Of a stretch of DNA of 64,000 nt, positions 46,336 through 58,083 are shown in pieces (position 1 is the first letter of the stretch; every line of letters begins with the position of its first letter). A program made the translations under genes and the position numbers. The notes beneath the pieces are model-generated. The model made no database searches. It worked only from the letters and a program-made list of their open reading frames with translations, and had not been told where the DNA came from. The DNA comes from Burkholderiaceae bacterium (GTDB lineage: Bacteria > Pseudomonadota > Gammaproteobacteria > Burkholderiales > Burkholderiaceae_C). The stretch spans positions 1-64,000 of the forward strand of contig JAURWR010000001.1 of assembly GCA_030654805.1 (NCBI GenBank), read 5' to 3'.

Positions 46336-46803
46336 ATGCTGCAAACCCTGAAAGACCTGTTCAACGCGGTGCTGCCACCGCAGTCGAACGACCCGCCCGA
46401 ACGCGCCGAGCATGCGCTGCGCCTGGCCACCGCCGTGCTGCTGGTCGAGGTGATGCGATCGGACGCCGACCTCTCGCCCGACGAGCGCGATCAGGTGCTG
46501 TCGGCACTGCGCGGCCGCTTTGCGCTGTCCGACGACGAAGGCGCACGCCTGCTCGAACTGGCCCATCAGGCCGCGCACGGGGCAACCGACTTCTTCCAGT
46601 TCACGTCGAAGATCAACGACTCGTTCGACATGGACCAGAAGATCGGCCTGGTCGAGCAGATGTGGCAAGTTGCCTACGCCGACGGCATCCTGAGCTCACA
46701 TGAGAACCACGTGATGCGCCGGTTGAGCGACCTGCTGCACGTGCCGCACGGCGCCTACGTCAGCGCGAAGATGAGAGCCAAGCTGGCCGCTGGCGTGGAC
46801 TGA
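46336..46803 (+). CDS. TerB-like domain protein
   Basis: The 155-aa all-helical protein has acidic metal-binding motifs of the TerB family: EVMRSDADLSPDERDQ (near residue 37) and AYADGILSSHENHVMRR (near residue 112). TerB proteins occur in tellurite/stress clusters, often in the cytoplasm. It follows the DUF3617 gene by 20 bases. Function here is unknown. Confidence 0.85.
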   Translation: MLQTLKDLFNAVLPPQSNDPPERAEHALRLATAVLLVEVMRSDADLSPDERDQVLSALRGRFALSDDEGARLLELAHQAAHGATDFFQFTSKINDSFDMDQKIGLVEQMWQVAYADGILSSHENHVMRRLSDLLHVPHGAYVSAKMRAKLAAGVD

Positions 46804-46930
46804 TTGCCCGCGCGGTGAATCAGCAGCCCTGCTGTCAGCGAGATGACTTGCGACTGCCAATGCTTGTTTGCGGTCAAGAGCGTCATCTCACATTGACACT
46901 CTCGACGCGAGCATCGCTCTGCCCTGAGGG

Positions 46931-47485
46931 TCAGTTCTTTCCGAATCGGGCCTTGGCGGCAGAGACGCAGCCAGCCTTCGCATCGCCGGCCAGCGCGTCG
47001 CATTTTTCGGCAGCCACCTTGTAGTCGGCGTCGATCTTGGCCTGAGAGGCATCGGTCTGCGCCTCACCGATCTTCTTGTTCATCTTGGCGTCTGCAAGTG
47101 CCTTGGTTTCGATCGCCTTGGCTTCCTTGACACACACATCCTTCGGGTTGCCGGCCAGGTCGTCGCACTTTTCCTTGGCGACACCGTAGGCGGCTTCGGC
47201 CTTGGCTTCCATCAGCTTGGTGTGATCGGCAGGCTTGCCGGTGTAGCTGTACTCCAGCTCGGCCAGGGCGACCTTTTCCTTGCCGTCGGCTTCTTCGTGG
47301 CAGATGTCCTTGGCATTGCCGGCCAACGATCCGCAGGCGATCTTGTCGGCCTTGTGGTCGGCGCTGATGCGGGATTTGGTGGCCTTGTAGTCGGCCTGGG
47401 CCATCGGGTTGGCCTGGGCGAGCAGCGGCAGTGCCAGCAGGGAAGCGATGACGAGTGTGGTCTTGAAGTCGAAGGTGGAGGTCAT
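46931..47485 (-). CDS. Secreted protein with three Cys-paired repeats
   Basis: The 184-aa protein has a signal peptide (SLLALPLLAQANPMA, cleavage near residue 27). The mature part is lysine/alanine-rich, with three spaced repeats of the form K-C-x-x-LAG(N/D)-x-KD-x-C: ACGSLAGNAKDIC, KCDDLAGNPKDVC and KCDALAGDAKAGC. Helical segments rich in Lys, Ala and Asp separate them. Each repeat can form one disulfide. It is probably a periplasmic stress protein; I do not recognise a characterised family. Confidence 0.8.
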   Translation of the reverse strand: MTSTFDFKTTLVIASLLALPLLAQANPMAQADYKATKSRISADHKADKIACGSLAGNAKDICHEEADGKEKVALAELEYSYTGKPADHTKLMEAKAEAAYGVAKEKCDDLAGNPKDVCVKEAKAIETKALADAKMNKKIGEAQTDASQAKIDADYKVAAEKCDALAGDAKAGCVSAAKARFGKN

Positions 47486-47712
47486 GGGAGTTCCGGTTTG
47501 CGTCACGACAATGTGATGGACCGACTCTGCGGTGGGTTGGTTTCCCCCTGCGCCGGAGCAAGCCGCCGCCGTCCGTAGCCGATGTCCTACGCCAGCAAAT
47601 CGAGCCTCCGGCACCGCTGATTCAAGGGACTTCGCCCGCTGCTGATCACCCGTTTGCGGCGACCTGTCCCGCCGCCCACGACATGGCGACTTTGGCCATC
47701 ACGTACTGCGGC

Positions 47713-49044
47713 TCACGGTTTCGCGCTCACTCGCCAGATGACATTGCCGACATCGTCGGCGACCAGCAAGGCCCCCGTCTTGTCGAGCGCAACGCCAACC
47801 GGTCGACCATGGGCTTCGCCGTTGCGGTTGAGAAACCCGGTCAGCACCTCGACCGGGGCAGCACCCGAGGGCTTGTCGCCATCGAATGGCACGAAGACCA
47901 CCTGGTAACCGCTGTGCGGCTGGCGGTTCCACGAGCCATGCTGGCCGATGAACATGCCGTGCGCGAACGGCGCAGGCAGGCTGGTGCCTGCCGAGGACGC
48001 CAACCCCAGCGAGGCGGTGTGCGGGCCCAGCGCGTAGTCGGGCGAAACGGCGCGCGTCACCAGATCGGGCTGCGGCGGCTGGGCGCGAACGTCGACGTTT
48101 GGTCCGTAGTAGCTGTACGGCCAGCCGTAGAAGGCGCCGTCGCGCACCGAGGTCAGGTAATCGGGAACGAGGTCGCTGCCGATCTCGTCGCGCTCGTTGA
48201 CCACCACCCACAACGTCGGTGCGGTCGAGCCGTCGCTGCGATCGCCGGCCCAGGCGAGGCCGTTCGGGTTGCGCAGACCCGAGGCGTAGATGCGATGCGC
48301 ACCACTGGCGGGGTCGAGCTCCCAGATCGCCGCGCGCTGCGCCTCGGCGTCCATGCCACGCTCGCCGACGTTGCTGTTCGAGCCGACGGTCACGTAGAGC
48401 TTGCTGCCGTCGGCGCTGGCGATCAGGTTCTTGGTCCAGTGGTGGTTGATGGAGCCGCCCGGCAGATCGACGACGTGGGTGGCGGCGGCGGTGATGCGGG
48501 TGCCATCCGTGGTGTACGGGAACTTCACCACCGAGTCGGAATTGGCGACGTACAGCGTGTCACCGACGAGCGCCATGCCGAAGGGCGAGCGCAGGCCTTC
48601 GAGCAGCACCGACCGCAGGTCGGCCACGCCGTCGCCGTCGGTGTCGCGCAGCAGGGTGATGCGGTTGGCACTCGGCACACCGGCACCGGCGCGCTTCATC
48701 ATGCGGCCCATCACCCAGCCTCGTAGACCCCGGGCATCCTCCGGTTTCGGCGGGGCGTTGGTCTCGGCGACCAGCACATCCCCGTTGGGCAGCACGAGCA
48801 GCCAGCGCGGGTGGTCGAGATCGCGAGCGAACGCGGCCACCTGCATGCCCGGAGCGGTTTGAGGCGTCACCCCCGCCGGCCAGCCCACGGCCGGCGCGAT
48901 GTTCACCGTCGGGATCAGGGTGGGCCGCGGTGGCGGCAGTGTCGGCTGCGGTCCGATGCCGGCCGACAACGGCAGCTTCGCGACATCGCCGCAGGCCGTG
49001 AGGGCCAGCGCCGCGCAGATCGACAGGATCGGTTTCAAGCTCAT
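47713..49044 (-). CDS. PQQ-dependent sugar (L-sorbosone-like) dehydrogenase lipoprotein
   Basis: The 443-aa protein has a lipobox (LALTAC, Cys near residue 18), so it is probably attached to the outer-membrane inner face. It then has the six-bladed soluble glucose/sorbosone dehydrogenase propeller: [60 protein letters not shown]. It would oxidise an aldose with PQQ. No PQQ biosynthesis genes are in the window. Function by fold only. Confidence 0.88.
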   Translation of the reverse strand: MSLKPILSICAALALTACGDVAKLPLSAGIGPQPTLPPPRPTLIPTVNIAPAVGWPAGVTPQTAPGMQVAAFARDLDHPRWLLVLPNGDVLVAETNAPPKPEDARGLRGWVMGRMMKRAGAGVPSANRITLLRDTDGDGVADLRSVLLEGLRSPFGMALVGDTLYVANSDSVVKFPYTTDGTRITAAATHVVDLPGGSINHHWTKNLIASADGSKLYVTVGSNSNVGERGMDAEAQRAAIWELDPASGAHRIYASGLRNPNGLAWAGDRSDGSTAPTLWVVVNERDEIGSDLVPDYLTSVRDGAFYGWPYSYYGPNVDVRAQPPQPDLVTRAVSPDYALGPHTASLGLASSAGTSLPAPFAHGMFIGQHGSWNRQPHSGYQVVFVPFDGDKPSGAAPVEVLTGFLNRNGEAHGRPVGVALDKTGALLVADDVGNVIWRVSAKP

Positions 49045-49102
49045 CGCGCGTCCTGTGGTTTCAACGTGGACCGCTTCGATGGCTGCCCGATCCCTCCGAT
49101 CA

Positions 49103-49261
49103 TCACAGGCGACCGGTCAGCACCAGCACCAAAACGATGACCACGACCAGGCCCAGACCCCCGCTGGGACCATAGCCCCAGCTGCGGCTGTGTCCCCAGC
49201 TCGGAAACGCGCCGATCAACATCAGGATCAGGACGATCAACAGAATGGTTCCTAAGCTCAT
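49103..49261 (-). CDS. Small DUF3309-type membrane protein
   Basis: This frame of 52 aa was found by eye. It reads [17 protein letters not shown], a Ser/Gly/Tyr-rich middle ([15 protein letters not shown]), and a second hydrophobic segment ending TGRL. Such two-helix proteins with a WGYGPSG core are typical of DUF3309. An AGGAG site lies 6 bases before the ATG. Function unknown. Confidence 0.85.
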   Translation of the reverse strand: MSLGTILLIVLILMLIGAFPSWGHSRSWGYGPSGGLGLVVVIVLVLVLTGRL

Positions 49262-49292
49262 GTGCTTCTCCTTGGGTTGTCGATGGGTGAAA

Positions 49293-49535
49293 TCAATTCG
49301 CAGGAGCCGAGGCTGCAGGCGGCACCACGATCACCGTGGTGTTTTCCCCGATCGCCCCCGGGGCGCCCTGGTTGCCCTCGGTACCGGGGGTACCCGTGGC
49401 ACCGGTGGCGCCTTGCGGGCCGGCCGGACCGGGGACACCGACGGCAGGTGGCGGTACGTTGACGACGGTGGGCTTGTCGCAAGCAGTGAGGCCCACGGTG
49501 ATGAATAGCGCTGCGGCCAGCAAGGAATGGTTCAT
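49293..49535 (-). CDS. Collagen-like (Gly-X-Y repeat) lipoprotein
   Basis: The 80-aa protein has a lipoprotein signal (LTACDK, Cys near residue 19). A linker is followed by about 11 consecutive Gly-X-Y triplets (GVPGPAGPQGATGATGTPG onward) and a hydrophobic, Ala/Pro-rich tail (VIVVPPAASAPAN). Glycine at every third position with Pro, Ala, Thr and Gln between is the triple-helix collagen pattern. The whole protein is short and probably lies on a membrane surface. Its neighbour is the DUF3309 gene. Function unknown. Confidence 0.85.
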   Translation of the reverse strand: MNHSLLAAALFITVGLTACDKPTVVNVPPPAVGVPGPAGPQGATGATGTPGTEGNQGAPGAIGENTTVIVVPPAASAPAN

Positions 49536-49707
49536 GGCAAATCCTGACGTGATGAAAGAGCGTGACGCGGTGCGCGCGAAGGCATCCGCAAGTGGTGACC
49601 CGGTGAAGGCAGCTCAACAACCCTGCCTTCGATCAGGGTAGGCCACCTGTGGTGTGGAAGTCGGTGCGCTGGCGAACGCAACAACCCTGTTTCTGCCGCT
49701 GACGCGC

Positions 49708-51120
49708 TCAAGGTCCGAGCATCCGTTGCGGGTCGACCCAGTCGTCGAACTGTTCGGCGCTCACCGCGCCCAGCGCCAGCGCCGCTTCGCGCAGCGAGGT
49801 GCCATGGTCGTGGGCGCATTTGGCGATCTGTGCGGCCCGGTCGTAGCCGATGTGCGGCGCCAGCGCGGTGACCAGCATCAGCGACCCCCGCAGCAACTGT
49901 TCGATGCGCTCGGCATTGACCGACAGACCGGCAATGCAGTGGCGGTCGAAGCTGTGCATCGCGTCGGTCAGCAGGCGCAGGCTGTCGAGCGTGTTCAGCG
50001 CGATCAACGGCTTGTAGACGTTCAACTCGAACTGCCCCTGGCTCGCTGCAAAGCCGATCGCCGCATCGTGTCCCATCACCTGCGCGCACACCATCGTCAG
50101 CGCCTCGACCTGGGTCGGGTTGACCTTGCCGGGCATGATCGAACTGCCCGGCTCGTTCTCGGGCAGGCGCAACTCGCCGAGGCCGGCACGTGGCCCGCTG
50201 CCCATCAGGCGGATGTCGTTACCGATCTTGGTCAGCGCGATCGCCAGCATCCGCAATGCCGCATGGAAGGCGACCAGCGCCTCGTGCCCGGCCATGGCCG
50301 CGAACAGGTTGCCGGCCTGCACCAGCGGCAGGCCCAGCCGGCGCGCCAAGCAGGCCGCCACGCGCGAGCCGAATTCCGGATCGGTGTTCAGCCCGGTACC
50401 GACCGCGGTGCCGCCGATCGCCAGGGCGTGCACGCCGACCAGCGCGTGACGCAAGCTCTCCTGGCACAGCGCGAGCTGCGCCTCGTAACCGCCGAATTCC
50501 TGGCCCAGCGTCACCGGGGTCGCGTCCTGCAGATGGGTGCGGCCGATCTTCACGACGAAGCGGAACGCGATCGCCTTGGCGGCCAGCGCGGCCCGCAATT
50601 CGGCCAGCGCCGGCAGCAGCTGATCGCGGGCTTGCAAGGCCACCGCCAGGTGCATGGCCGTCGGGAACACGTCGTTCGACGACTGCCCGAGGTTCACGTC
50701 GTCGTTCGGATGGATGGCCCGCGCGGCGGTGGCCGCGGCGTCCACCCCGCCGACCTCGCCCCCCGCGAGCGCCTGCGACGCCAGATGCGCGACGACCTCG
50801 TTGACGTTCATGTGCGTCTGCGTGCCCGAGCCGGTTTGCCACACCGACAGCGGGAAGTGCCCATCGAACTCGCCTGCGGCCACACGCAGCGCTGCGTCGG
50901 CGATGGCCTGAGCACGCGCTTCACCCAGCAGGCCCAGATCACGGTTCACGCAGGCTGCGGCCCACTTGACCCAGGCGATCGCGTGGATCATCGCGAGCGG
51001 CATGCGCTGCTCGCCGATCGCGAAGAAACGCAGGCTGCGCTCGGTCTGCGCGCCCCACAGCGCGTCGGCGGGCACGTCGATCGGGCCGAAGCTGTCGGAT
51101 TCGATGCGTGTTGAATTCAT
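49708..51120 (-). CDS. fumC: Class II fumarate hydratase
   Basis: This iron-independent enzyme interconverts fumarate and malate in the TCA cycle. The 470-aa product has the N-terminal [13 protein letters not shown], a catalytic [16 protein letters not shown] segment (near residue 190) and the SS-loop signature [13 protein letters not shown] (near residue 322). Being Fe-S free, it is a common stress or low-iron isozyme. It follows asmA on the same strand by 10 bases. Confidence 0.96.
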   Translation of the reverse strand: MNSTRIESDSFGPIDVPADALWGAQTERSLRFFAIGEQRMPLAMIHAIAWVKWAAACVNRDLGLLGEARAQAIADAALRVAAGEFDGHFPLSVWQTGSGTQTHMNVNEVVAHLASQALAGGEVGGVDAAATAARAIHPNDDVNLGQSSNDVFPTAMHLAVALQARDQLLPALAELRAALAAKAIAFRFVVKIGRTHLQDATPVTLGQEFGGYEAQLALCQESLRHALVGVHALAIGGTAVGTGLNTDPEFGSRVAACLARRLGLPLVQAGNLFAAMAGHEALVAFHAALRMLAIALTKIGNDIRLMGSGPRAGLGELRLPENEPGSSIMPGKVNPTQVEALTMVCAQVMGHDAAIGFAASQGQFELNVYKPLIALNTLDSLRLLTDAMHSFDRHCIAGLSVNAERIEQLLRGSLMLVTALAPHIGYDRAAQIAKCAHDHGTSLREAALALGAVSAEQFDDWVDPQRMLGP

Positions 51121-51130
51121 CGGGGCTCCT

Positions 51131-53113
51131 TCAGGTCTTGGGCGCAGCGTGGTAGCGCATCAGACTGCGGCAGCCGTCGCCATGGCGCCGTGCCAAGTCG
51201 GCATCGCCGGTGTCGATCAGCGGAATCCAGGCCGCCAGTGGATTCAGCAAGGCCAGCAGCAAGGCAGATGCCAGCTTGCGCGAGATCGGACCGCGCTCCA
51301 GCGTGACCTCGGGGTCGGCAAAGCTGCCGCGCACGCGCAGCGGCGAGCGCAAGGTCAGCGGGCTGAAATCCTTCGGGCTGACCACCGCGCGCAGGTCGAG
51401 TGATTCCGCAGCCAGCGACAGCGAACCGTCGATCCACACCGCCGAATCGGTGGTGTCGAGCACCATCACACGGGGGCGGAACACGCCACCGACGGCGTTC
51501 AGGTCCGCCACCGCGCAGCTCAGCGGCAAGGCGTCGTCGTTCTTGAACAGAACCCCAAGCGCCTGCGCCACGTCCAGGCCGGCGGCTTCGACGATCAGGT
51601 GCGACACCGAACCGCCGCTGATCTCGGTGCGAACCCGGCCGTCGAGCGTGGACAGGATGTCGGCGGTGGAGCGGCCCCGCCCCGTCAGGGTCGCCCGACC
51701 GCTCAGGCGTCCCGACACGAACGGCGGCGCGTCAGCGGCGCGGGCCAGACGGATCCAGCGTTCGAGCCGCACGTCGCTCCAGCGCAGGTCGGCATCCCAC
51801 AGCGCCTGGTTGCCCCGGCCATCGAGGCTCCAGCGCCCTGTCAGGCGGCCGTCGGCGGTGCGCGCGTCGAGGTCGCTCAAGGTCAGCACGCCGGCGGTCA
51901 ATTGAAGGTGGGCGCGCAACGGACGCAGCGGCTCGAGCCGGGGCGTGTTCAGGTCGACCTCGGCGACGTCGATCAGCACGTTGGCATCCATCGCGCGCAG
52001 CGCGGCCAGATCGAACGGTCGGGCCGGCAGCACCTTGCCCGGGACGCGGCCGGGCAGCTCCGCCGCCGGCAGCGGTGATGAGGCCGCCGCCATCGGGGCC
52101 GCGGCCGTCGTGCCCACCACCGGCCCGAGGTCGGCCAGCTGCAGCCGGCTGCCGCCGAGACGGCCCGACAACAGCGGGACCGCGCCGCCGGCGCGGTAGC
52201 TGAACGCGCCGTTCAGTCGGCTCGACCCCACCGTCGCGTCGTCGAGCCGGACCTGCCAGACGCCGCTCTTCCTGACGACCACACCGCGCGCGGCGAAGGC
52301 CGCGGTGGTCGGTAAGGTCACGCCCACCGGGTCGCCCACAGCGGCCAGCGACGGGCCCTTGACGCTGAAGCGACCGCTGAACCCGTTGAAGTGCAGGGCA
52401 TCGTCGACGCTGCCGTCGAACGTGACCCGGGCGCGGCCGACGGTCGCATCCAGCGTCAGCGGGCTCGACACCGTGCGCACCTCGCCGGTGGTCGGCGACA
52501 GCACCTCGGAGGCGAGCAGATCGATCTTCACCGGCAGTGCGCGGTAGCGGCCTGCCGCGCTGAACTTCAGCTCGCTGTCGGCCAGCGACAGGCGCGCTTC
52601 GACATCGATCGCCAGCGGAGCGTCCCGGTAGTGCAGCACGCCATCGGACACCTGCAGGCGCCCGAACGACGGGATCGACATCGGTGGTTGCGGCAAGGCG
52701 GCCGGGGCGGCCGACAGCTGCCAGGTCGCCCGGCCGTCGGCCAGTCGCTCGAGCTGCCCGTCGAGCGCACTGGCTTGCAAGGCGTCGATGCGCAGCGCCT
52801 GGCCGCGATAAGCGCGCCACAGGTCGATGTAGCGCAGGCGCAGTTCGACATCGCGGGCCCGCAGCAAGTGCGGCTGCGCACTCCACGCCGGCGCACCGAT
52901 GACGAGCAATGGGGTGCGCAAATGCACGCCGCCGACGAAGCGCAGGCCGAAGCGCTGCGCTGCCGTGGCCTGCGCTTCGTCGGGCGCAGACAGGCTGATG
53001 CGCCGTGACCCTGCGCTCGACAGCGCCTGCTCGAGCGGCACAGCCAGAAAGGGCCAGCCCAGCCATTCACCAACGGCCACCACGCACAGCAAACTGCTCA
53101 GCACGATCGCCAA
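51131..53113 (-). CDS. AsmA-family protein
   Basis: The 660-aa protein has an N-terminal membrane anchor ([19 protein letters not shown]) and long repetitive beta strands of the AsmA/AsmA_2 envelope family, members of which affect outer-membrane lipid transport. The track start is TTG 53113. The in-frame sequence further upstream codes for an Arg-rich stretch (RRHPTRRRRLAL) that would be the natural cytoplasmic flank of the anchor. No ATG or GTG is available there, so a non-standard start is possible. Confidence 0.85.
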   Translation of the reverse strand: MAIVLSSLLCVVAVGEWLGWPFLAVPLEQALSSAGSRRISLSAPDEAQATAAQRFGLRFVGGVHLRTPLLVIGAPAWSAQPHLLRARDVELRLRYIDLWRAYRGQALRIDALQASALDGQLERLADGRATWQLSAAPAALPQPPMSIPSFGRLQVSDGVLHYRDAPLAIDVEARLSLADSELKFSAAGRYRALPVKIDLLASEVLSPTTGEVRTVSSPLTLDATVGRARVTFDGSVDDALHFNGFSGRFSVKGPSLAAVGDPVGVTLPTTAAFAARGVVVRKSGVWQVRLDDATVGSSRLNGAFSYRAGGAVPLLSGRLGGSRLQLADLGPVVGTTAAAPMAAASSPLPAAELPGRVPGKVLPARPFDLAALRAMDANVLIDVAEVDLNTPRLEPLRPLRAHLQLTAGVLTLSDLDARTADGRLTGRWSLDGRGNQALWDADLRWSDVRLERWIRLARAADAPPFVSGRLSGRATLTGRGRSTADILSTLDGRVRTEISGGSVSHLIVEAAGLDVAQALGVLFKNDDALPLSCAVADLNAVGGVFRPRVMVLDTTDSAVWIDGSLSLAAESLDLRAVVSPKDFSPLTLRSPLRVRGSFADPEVTLERGPISRKLASALLLALLNPLAAWIPLIDTGDADLARRHGDGCRSLMRYHAAPKT

Positions 53114-53183
53114 CAGCGCGAGCCGACGGCGTCGTGTGGGATGACGGCGGACGGCTGGTGCCAGCGGGCCGGCATCGCCGGGG

Positions 53184-53681
53184 TCAGAGGTGCGCGAGAT
53201 GACCGTGCTCTCCGAGGCCGATCGGCTTGGCGGCCACCACGGACACCGCGGTCGCGAACAGTCTCACCATCTTGGTGTCCACCGCGTCCCAGTAGTCCGC
53301 CACGTGCGGCGTGAACTTCAGGAGCGCCAGCTCCTCGGAGTCGGGCCCGTGCGGAAACCACGGTCGCGCCATGGGCGACCACAGCCGCTTGACATGCTCG
53401 CGATCCTCGACGATCTCGCCGCGGCCGGACATCGAAACGTACGTGCCGCGTTCTGCATCGACGAAGGAAAGGTTCAACACCTTCAGTTGATCGATCTTGG
53501 CCGACCGACGGTCGGTGAAGAACCAGTGCGCGCCATGCGCATCCATCTCCAGCGGCGCCATCGGCCGGCTGACCAACGCGCCATCGGCATCGTGACTGGT
53601 CAGCATGGCCACCGTGTCCATCGGCTGGATCAGCTTGGCCAGACGGGTCAGTTCGGCAGTGGGTTGGTTCTGAATCTTCAT
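53184..53681 (-). CDS. General stress protein 26-like FMN-binding split-barrel protein
   Basis: The 165-aa protein (ATG 53681 with a GGAG site upstream; the track extends to a TTG) has the split-barrel pattern: DTVAMLTSHDADGALVSRPMA, then WFFTDRRSAKIDQL, and VSMSGRGEIVEDREHVKRLW. The C-terminus has a long segment ending AEPIGLGEHG-like. Family members bind FMN/FAD or act as general stress proteins. It is upstream of asmA and downstream of the UspA region. Confidence 0.87.
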   Translation of the reverse strand: MKIQNQPTAELTRLAKLIQPMDTVAMLTSHDADGALVSRPMAPLEMDAHGAHWFFTDRRSAKIDQLKVLNLSFVDAERGTYVSMSGRGEIVEDREHVKRLWSPMARPWFPHGPDSEELALLKFTPHVADYWDAVDTKMVRLFATAVSVVAAKPIGLGEHGHLAHL

Positions 53682-54151
53682 GCTCAACTCCGTTCGAGGT
53701 GATGGGGATCGTTAGCGAGTCCGTCCTCATGGGACGCGAACGATGGATGGTCCGCAACGCCGTTCCGAATCAGCACGGCGCAGGGGCTGCCTGCCACGGC
53801 CGCGCAGTCCTGCGCAACGGTGGCTGCGGTTGCCTCATCGTCGTCGCGGATGCCCCTGGACGTCATCCGGGAGGATGCGGCGCGCCCACAAACCGTCGGG
53901 GCGATCGGGGTGGTGGGTGGTCAGGTCATTCATGGCGCATTCACTCCTGTTCAGGTGCGAATGACCAGCTTCACGCAAGCGGGTCCTCGCGTCTGTCGGT
54001 GCAACCAAGGTACTGTTGTAATCCTTGGCCTACGGCATGCGAGCAGGAGTGTTTTAGTGCGTCGGCGCACACAGCGCGGTTGCCTGAGAAATCGTCGGGG
54101 CCAGGTCAGCCTGCGACTGCGTCCCCGATCAGCGCGGGACGCCGTCCGGGC
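53682..54151. other. Gap between the stress-FMN gene and uspA
   Basis: No gene here is convincing. A hairpin CCAAGG (54005-54010) with CCTTGG (54023-54028) and a 12-base loop is visible. A 60-codon minus frame (53684-53866) has no family features. The stretch may hold the promoters for the stress-FMN gene. Confidence 0.4.
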
Positions 54152-54574
54152 TCACTTGACCAGCAAAACCGGGATGTCGCAGTCTGTGATCACCCGCTGT
54201 GCGACGCTGCCCATCAGCGCGCGACCGACCAGACCCAGCCCGTGCGTACCCATCACGATCAGGTGAGCTTCTTCGCGCTTCGCCGCCTTGACGATTTCTT
54301 CGCCAGGCGTGCCGACCACCCAGGCGGTGCGGTAACGCACCGGGTGGCGATCGAGGAAGCGCCTGACCGGCACGAGCACCTTGTCGGCCTCGTCACTGGC
54401 GTACTCGGTGATCGCCGCAGACCCCAGCACCCGCCTCACGTGCGGAGGCAGCTTCACTTGCACATTCAACACGAACAGTTCGCCCTGCTCACCGAGCAGC
54501 CCTTCGTGCGTGACGAGGAAAGCCAGAGCCTTCTTGGTGCATTTGCTGCCATCGGCGGCGAAAACGATTTTCAT
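54152..54574 (-). CDS. uspA: Universal stress protein A family
   Basis: The 140-aa protein has the UspA alpha/beta fold. An N-terminal KIVFAADGSKCTKKAL precedes the ATP-binding motif MGTHGLGLVGRALMGSVAQRVI, with the Gly-x2-Gly-x9-Gly-Ser pattern, and the final strand is IPVLLVK. It accumulates under growth arrest or low oxygen in related bacteria. It lies 54 bases after the Met-rich gene, whose promoter carries an ANR/FNR-type box and probably also drives this gene. Confidence 0.93.
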   Translation of the reverse strand: MKIVFAADGSKCTKKALAFLVTHEGLLGEQGELFVLNVQVKLPPHVRRVLGSAAITEYASDEADKVLVPVRRFLDRHPVRYRTAWVVGTPGEEIVKAAKREEAHLIVMGTHGLGLVGRALMGSVAQRVITDCDIPVLLVK

Positions 54575-54628
54575 GCGGACTCCTTGGAATGGCGGGCGAG
54601 TTTAGGGCCTGTTAACGCTATCGGAGGG

Positions 54629-55069
54629 TCACTGCTTTGCAGGCGCTGCGGACATGCGGTCGAGCATCATCTGCATCATCGACTGCATCATTTCCATGCG
54701 CTTTTCCATCATCTCGTGATGCGCAGCCATGTCTTCATGCATCGGGCCCTTGCCGGGCTTTCCGCCGTGGCACGGCATGCCGCCGGCACCCCTGCCGCCC
54801 ATCATCGCCATGCCGTCCTGCATGAGCTTCATGTGCTCGGACATGAGGGCGCTGCGTTCCTCGGGCGTCTTGGCCTGCGTCATCTTCTCGTGCATCTCGC
54901 GCATGCGCTTCATGTGCTCGTCCATGCGGCCCGTCGCTGCGCCATCGGCTGACGCCGAAGCCGCAGCCCCTGCCCGGTGTGCGGAGTGATCTGGCTGCGC
55001 CTGCGCCTGGCAGGACAGACTGAACGCAGCCGCAACTGCGGCCAGCGTGAGGTGTCGAATCGTGATCAT
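54629..55069 (-). CDS. Secreted Met/His-rich (probable copper-binding) protein
   Basis: The 146-aa protein has a signal peptide (LAAVAAAFSLSCQAQA). The mature part is packed with Met and His: HMKRMREMHEKM, MKLMQDGMAMMG and HEDMAAHHEMMEKRMEMMQSMMQMM. This composition is typical of periplasmic copper/silver binders such as those near CopA. Its leader region is duplicated in front of the CopZ-like gene. It starts the uspA unit. Confidence 0.82.
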   Translation of the reverse strand: MITIRHLTLAAVAAAFSLSCQAQAQPDHSAHRAGAAASASADGAATGRMDEHMKRMREMHEKMTQAKTPEERSALMSEHMKLMQDGMAMMGGRGAGGMPCHGGKPGKGPMHEDMAAHHEMMEKRMEMMQSMMQMMLDRMSAAPAKQ

Positions 55070-55081
55070 GTCGAACTCCGG
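55066..55081 (-). repeat. Duplicated 16-bp leader (copy 1)
   Basis: TCATGTCGAACTCCGG spans the start codon and ribosome site (GGAG) of the Met-rich gene. An identical copy lies at 55361-55376 in front of the CopZ-like gene. Confidence 0.8.
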
Positions 55082-55120
55082 TGGTGTGAGGTCATGCTAG
55101 GTCGATGGACGACACACCGG

Positions 55121-55134
55121 TTGACGCCCATCAA
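55121..55134 (-). promoter_or_regulatory. Candidate ANR/FNR/CRP-family box
   Basis: TTGACGCCCATCAA matches TTGAY-N4-ATCAA with one deviation from a perfect TTGAT half. It is centred 58 bases upstream of the Met-rich gene start, a typical activator distance. Confidence 0.65.
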
Positions 55135-55163
55135 CCAGTCGATCGATGCACGCAGGCTTCGCC

Positions 55164-55364
55164 TCAGCAGTCGACGGGCGTATAGCCAGCCTCCCGGATG
55201 GCCTCACGCAAGGTGGCAACGGCGGCCGCAGTTGCGGTGATCGCCACGCGATGCGACGCCAGATCGATCTGCACTACGGCACCTGCATCCACCGCCTTCA
55301 CCGCCTGGGTGATGGCACTGACGCAGTGACCACAGGTCATGTCCTTGACTTCAAAGGCAATCAT
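55164..55364 (-). CDS. copZ: CopZ-like heavy-metal-associated (HMA) chaperone
   Basis: The 66-aa protein starts MIAFEVKDMTCGHC, with the metal-binding MTCxxC motif. It ends with a ferredoxin-like VATLREAIREAGYTPVD strand. It carries Cu(I) in the cytoplasm to CopA, encoded divergently 85 bases away. Confidence 0.92.
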   Translation of the reverse strand: MIAFEVKDMTCGHCVSAITQAVKAVDAGAVVQIDLASHRVAITATAAAVATLREAIREAGYTPVDC

Positions 55365-55376
55365 GTCGAACTCCGG
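55361..55376 (-). repeat. Duplicated 16-bp leader (copy 2)
   Basis: This is the second copy of TCATGTCGAACTCCGG, covering the start and ribosome site of the CopZ-like gene. Confidence 0.8.
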
Positions 55377-55419
55377 ATAGGTAGAAGGGGATGTCTCGCA
55401 GGATGTAGTGTCGAGGCTC

Positions 55420-55433
55420 ATCATTGCAATGAT
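55420..55433. promoter_or_regulatory. Palindrome in the copZ-copA intergenic region
   Basis: ATCATTGCAATGAT is a perfect 14-bp palindrome between the divergent copper genes, 16 bases before the copA ATG. It could be an operator. It does not fit the usual CueR site. Confidence 0.4.
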
Positions 55434-55449
55434 CGCCTGCGCAACATCC

Positions 55450-57723
<2,274 letters not shown>

Positions 57724-57746
57724 CGAGAGCGCACCGCATGGACATC

Positions 57747-57834
57747 ATGAACATCGGCCAGGCCGCGAAGGCCTCGGGCGTGTCGGACAAGATCCGCCAC
57801 GACGAAGAGGCGGGCTGATCCCTGAGGCGGATAC
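57747..57834 (+). pseudogene. Truncated MerR-family (CueR-like) regulator remnant
   Basis: Just after copA, ATG 57747 starts MNIGQAAKASGVSDKIRH, the classic MerR/CueR N-terminal helix-turn-helix. A stop comes at 57816. A shift of reading frame after EEAG restores GLIPEAD (57813 onward), another CueR hallmark, so two small deletions broke the gene. The rest of the regulator is gone. The original copper sensor of this locus seems lost. Confidence 0.8.
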
Positions 57835-58083
57835 GATTAATCGAGGGGCCTTGCCCGCGCCGCGTTTGTCGGCTTCTTGGTGAGGTGTGAATTAGATTTA
57901 GGACGCAGAGCTGCGCCCAATACCAAGCTGGACCACACAGGGGCCCCAATGCCCTCCCTCTTGAAGGCATCCTGCCGGCAGCAACGCGACTTTCATGAGC
58001 GGCCGCAACCCCTCTCTCGAGGGCCTGATCAGCCCAAGGTCTCCAGTAGTCTTGGAGCCACCGAACAACTGGGGAGATGAGAA

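Noticed and set aside
53684-53866. 60-aa minus frame upstream of the stress-FMN gene
   Set aside because: No family resemblance, no good ribosome site, may be the promoter region.
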